Source of the DNA: Cyclobacterium amurskyense
GTDB lineage: Bacteria; Bacteroidota; Bacteroidia; Cytophagales; Cyclobacteriaceae
DNA: 64,000 bases
Direction of reading: 5' to 3'
Assembly: GCF_001050135.1 (NCBI RefSeq)
Contig: NZ_CP012040.1
Location: 5,907,001 to 5,971,000 of the forward strand
Positions 62,582-64,000 of the stretch are shown piece by piece; positions within the stretch are counted from its first letter, which is position 1, and every line of letters starts with the position of its first letter. A program made the translations under genes and the position numbers. Below the pieces are notes generated by a model, which saw only the letters and a list, made by a program, of their open reading frames with translations, made no database searches and was not told the origin of the DNA.

Positions 62582-63166
62582 ATGGATACAAACCCAGCAA
62601 ATGTGGAAAAACACCTGTCAAAAAAACTTTTAAACGGAATTTCCAGTGGTGACCGGAGAAGTCAGGAGGAGTTGTACAAACAATTTTACAGTTATGGAAT
62701 GAGTATTTGCCTCCGATACACTGCTAATAGGCAAGAAAGTCTGGAAATTCTCCATGATGCTTACCTAAATGTATTTCAACACATTGATCGTTACGATCCC
62801 CATCGACCTTTTACACTTTGGTTTAGAAGAATATTGATCAATGGTGCCATTAATTTTTACAAAAAAAACCTGAATCACTCCCAAAATATTGGCTTAGAAA
62901 ATATTTCGGAAATCCCAGATCATGGAAATAACGCCTCAAACGACTTAAAATACAGTGAAATAATACTTCTCATACAAGCGCTACCCATAGGATACAGGAC
63001 GGTTTTTAACCTTTATGCCATTGAAGGCTACGACCATCAGGAAATTTCCGATTTACTGGGCATATCTGTAGGAACCTCAAAGTCAAACCTCCATAGAGCA
63101 AGGCTCAAATTGAGGACCATGTTAAAAGTTAGAAATCATGAAGAAGCAAGTATCAAAAATGACTGA
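62582..63166 (+). CDS. ECF-type RNA polymerase sigma factor
   Basis: 194 residues. Region 2 has ELYKQFYSYGMSICLRYTAN and ESLEILHDAYLNVFQHIDRY, PFTLWFRRILINGAINFYKK; region 4 has LPIGYRTVFNLYAIEGYDHQ and EISDLLGISVGTSKSNLHRA. This is the Bacteroidota sigma-70 family type that pairs with a membrane protein encoded next to it. It overlaps the downstream gene by 8 nt if that starts at 63159 (ATGACTGA), so the two are translationally coupled. Which genes it activates is unknown. Confidence 0.95.
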   Translation: MDTNPANVEKHLSKKLLNGISSGDRRSQEELYKQFYSYGMSICLRYTANRQESLEILHDAYLNVFQHIDRYDPHRPFTLWFRRILINGAINFYKKNLNHSQNIGLENISEIPDHGNNASNDLKYSEIILLIQALPIGYRTVFNLYAIEGYDHQEISDLLGISVGTSKSNLHRARLKLRTMLKVRNHEEASIKND

Positions 63167-64000
63167 TAAAGAGCTGGATGATTTCTTTAAAAAATTATCC
63201 TCCGAACCAGATATCCATTATGTTCCTCAAGATTGGGTCAATTTCGAAAAAAAATTGACCGATAATAAGGGGGGGCATCTTTTGAATGGGGCTAGATGGA
63301 CCCTATTTGGATCGCTTGTCTTGGTAGGGTTTCTTTTAGCGGTTTGGATGACGGTTACCAATAGCCAAATTCAGCCAACGATTGGAAGTGACATCCAAAT
63401 GGAAGCTTCTTCCTTTAAAACGGAAACGGATGAAATTAAAAATAAGGTAAAGCCCCCTGATTTACCTATTGCTTCAATTGAGATATCTGAGAAAAATAAG
63501 GTACAAATTGTAGTTGACAGCTCCACAAAATATAACCAAACCAAATTAAACTTAGCATTAAGAAGGACATCAGAAAAAGTTAAAAAACATCAAATACCTC
63601 CTCTAAACTGGAATTCTGATTCTAAATGGAAAGTTTTTGATGCATTAAATCGACAAATGGAATGGGGTAAAAATCTTAAAATAGTTGGCAAATCCTTGAT
63701 TCATGTTCAGAATGAAACCAAGCTAATTCGCAAAAACAAAATCGCTCTCTTCCTTATGGCATCACCTGATTTTAGTGCTGTTCAGTTTAATCATATTCCA
63801 TCTTCAGGTAGGAATTTCGGTGCCAGTTTGGAATATTTCTTTGACGAAAGTTGGAGCGTTTCCTTAGGAGTGATCCATGACCTAAAAACTTATCGTCAGG
63901 GTGAAGGATATTGGGAAGGATATAATAAAGCACATAAGTTTTTGGTAGGAGACTGCTGGATTATAGAAGTCCCCTTAAACTTTAAGTACTATCCAATAAA
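63159..64000 (+). CDS. Membrane partner of the ECF sigma factor with C-terminal beta-barrel-like domain (partial)
   Basis: Open from the ATG at 63159 (or 63138, which overlaps the sigma gene by 29 nt) through the right edge. The first ~40 residues (MTDKELDDFFKKLSSEPDIH, VPQDWVNFEKKL) form a cytoplasmic anti-sigma-like segment. One membrane helix (WTLFGSLVLVGFLLAVWMTV) follows near residues 48-67. Residues 70-190 are an unstructured periplasmic linker rich in Lys and Ser. From about 195 the sequence turns into beta-strands with aromatic girdles (GRNFGASLEYFFDESWSVSL, GVIHDLKTYRQGEGYWEGYN), as in PorT-like outer-membrane barrels. The C-terminus is missing. Gene placement makes it the regulator of the upstream sigma factor. 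Confidence 0.78.
   Translation, partial: MTDKELDDFFKKLSSEPDIHYVPQDWVNFEKKLTDNKGGHLLNGARWTLFGSLVLVGFLLAVWMTVTNSQIQPTIGSDIQMEASSFKTETDEIKNKVKPPDLPIASIEISEKNKVQIVVDSSTKYNQTKLNLALRRTSEKVKKHQIPPLNWNSDSKWKVFDALNRQMEWGKNLKIVGKSLIHVQNETKLIRKNKIALFLMASPDFSAVQFNHIPSSGRNFGASLEYFFDESWSVSLGVIHDLKTYRQGEGYWEGYNKAHKFLVGDCWIIEVPLNFKYYPI

Overview
The window looks like a chromosomal segment of a marine-type Bacteroidota, most likely family Cyclobacteriaceae (Cyclobacterium/Echinicola/Algoriphagus-like). The grounds are three SusC/SusD outer-membrane pairs, a fused CcoN-CcoO cytochrome oxidase with a monoheme CcoP, AT-rich intergenic DNA, little Shine-Dalgarno signal, many lipoprotein signal peptides, and planctomycete-type cytochrome/DUF1501/DUF1553 genes. 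The genus is inference. No rRNA, tRNA or CRISPR array was recognised.

Layout. 1-4139: end of an exopolysaccharide locus on the minus strand (Wzc-like tyrosine kinase cut by the window edge, Wza-like export lipoprotein, glycosyltransferase). 4738-9735: SusD/SusC pair 1. 11042-15510: plus-strand cluster of a secreted heme-c dehydrogenase-like protein, a TIM-barrel sugar isomerase and an SDR, meeting a GntP permease convergently. 16981-18376: a frameshifted cyclophilin and a tail-collar protein. 18381-27591: complete cbb3 oxidase and assembly locus (ccoI-ccoS-ccoNO-ccoQ-ccoP-ccoG-ccoH-SafE-like) plus a stress-protein-like gene, with two FNR-like palindromes at the expected places. 28485-33485: SusC/SusD pair 2. 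33631-39695: gene remnants and assorted single genes (DUF5522, MpaB-like oxygenase, ChaN, HTH membrane regulator, GDPD, LRR lipoprotein). 40684-45377: SusC/SusD pair 3. 45548-50160: accessory region with DUF2200, YdeI, a methyltransferase, a two-gene small-protein cassette, a REP-associated tyrosine transposase with its REP elements, and a broken HigBA toxin-antitoxin pair. 50386-53346: DnaE2-like polymerase behind a 50-bp palindrome that contains its start codon. 53500-55890: secreted proteins. 56034-61782: a planctomycete-type cytochrome/DUF1501/DUF1553 operon. 62582-64000: ECF sigma factor and a membrane partner running off the right edge.

Two non-coding signals stand out. First, between 39852 and 40128, the hexamer TCCTTA recurs 14 times at 20-21 bp steps (mean 20.85 bp, two helical turns), while the DNA between copies is unrelated. 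Second, a ~210-bp element with imperfect terminal inverted repeats (TTAAACCCG...) occurs in at least five full or nearly full copies and two fragments. Opposite-facing copies bracket SusCD pairs 1 and 2, and one fragment has replaced the 5' half of a SIMPL-domain gene. A separate REP/RAYT repeat family occupies 47.3-49.9 kb.

The genes read as a particle- or polymer-feeding marine heterotroph: three TonB-dependent uptake systems, oxidation and isomerisation of sugars, a high-affinity terminal oxidase for low oxygen, and envelope and EPS functions. Functional links between regions are inference; positions, motifs, frames and repeats were read from the sequence.
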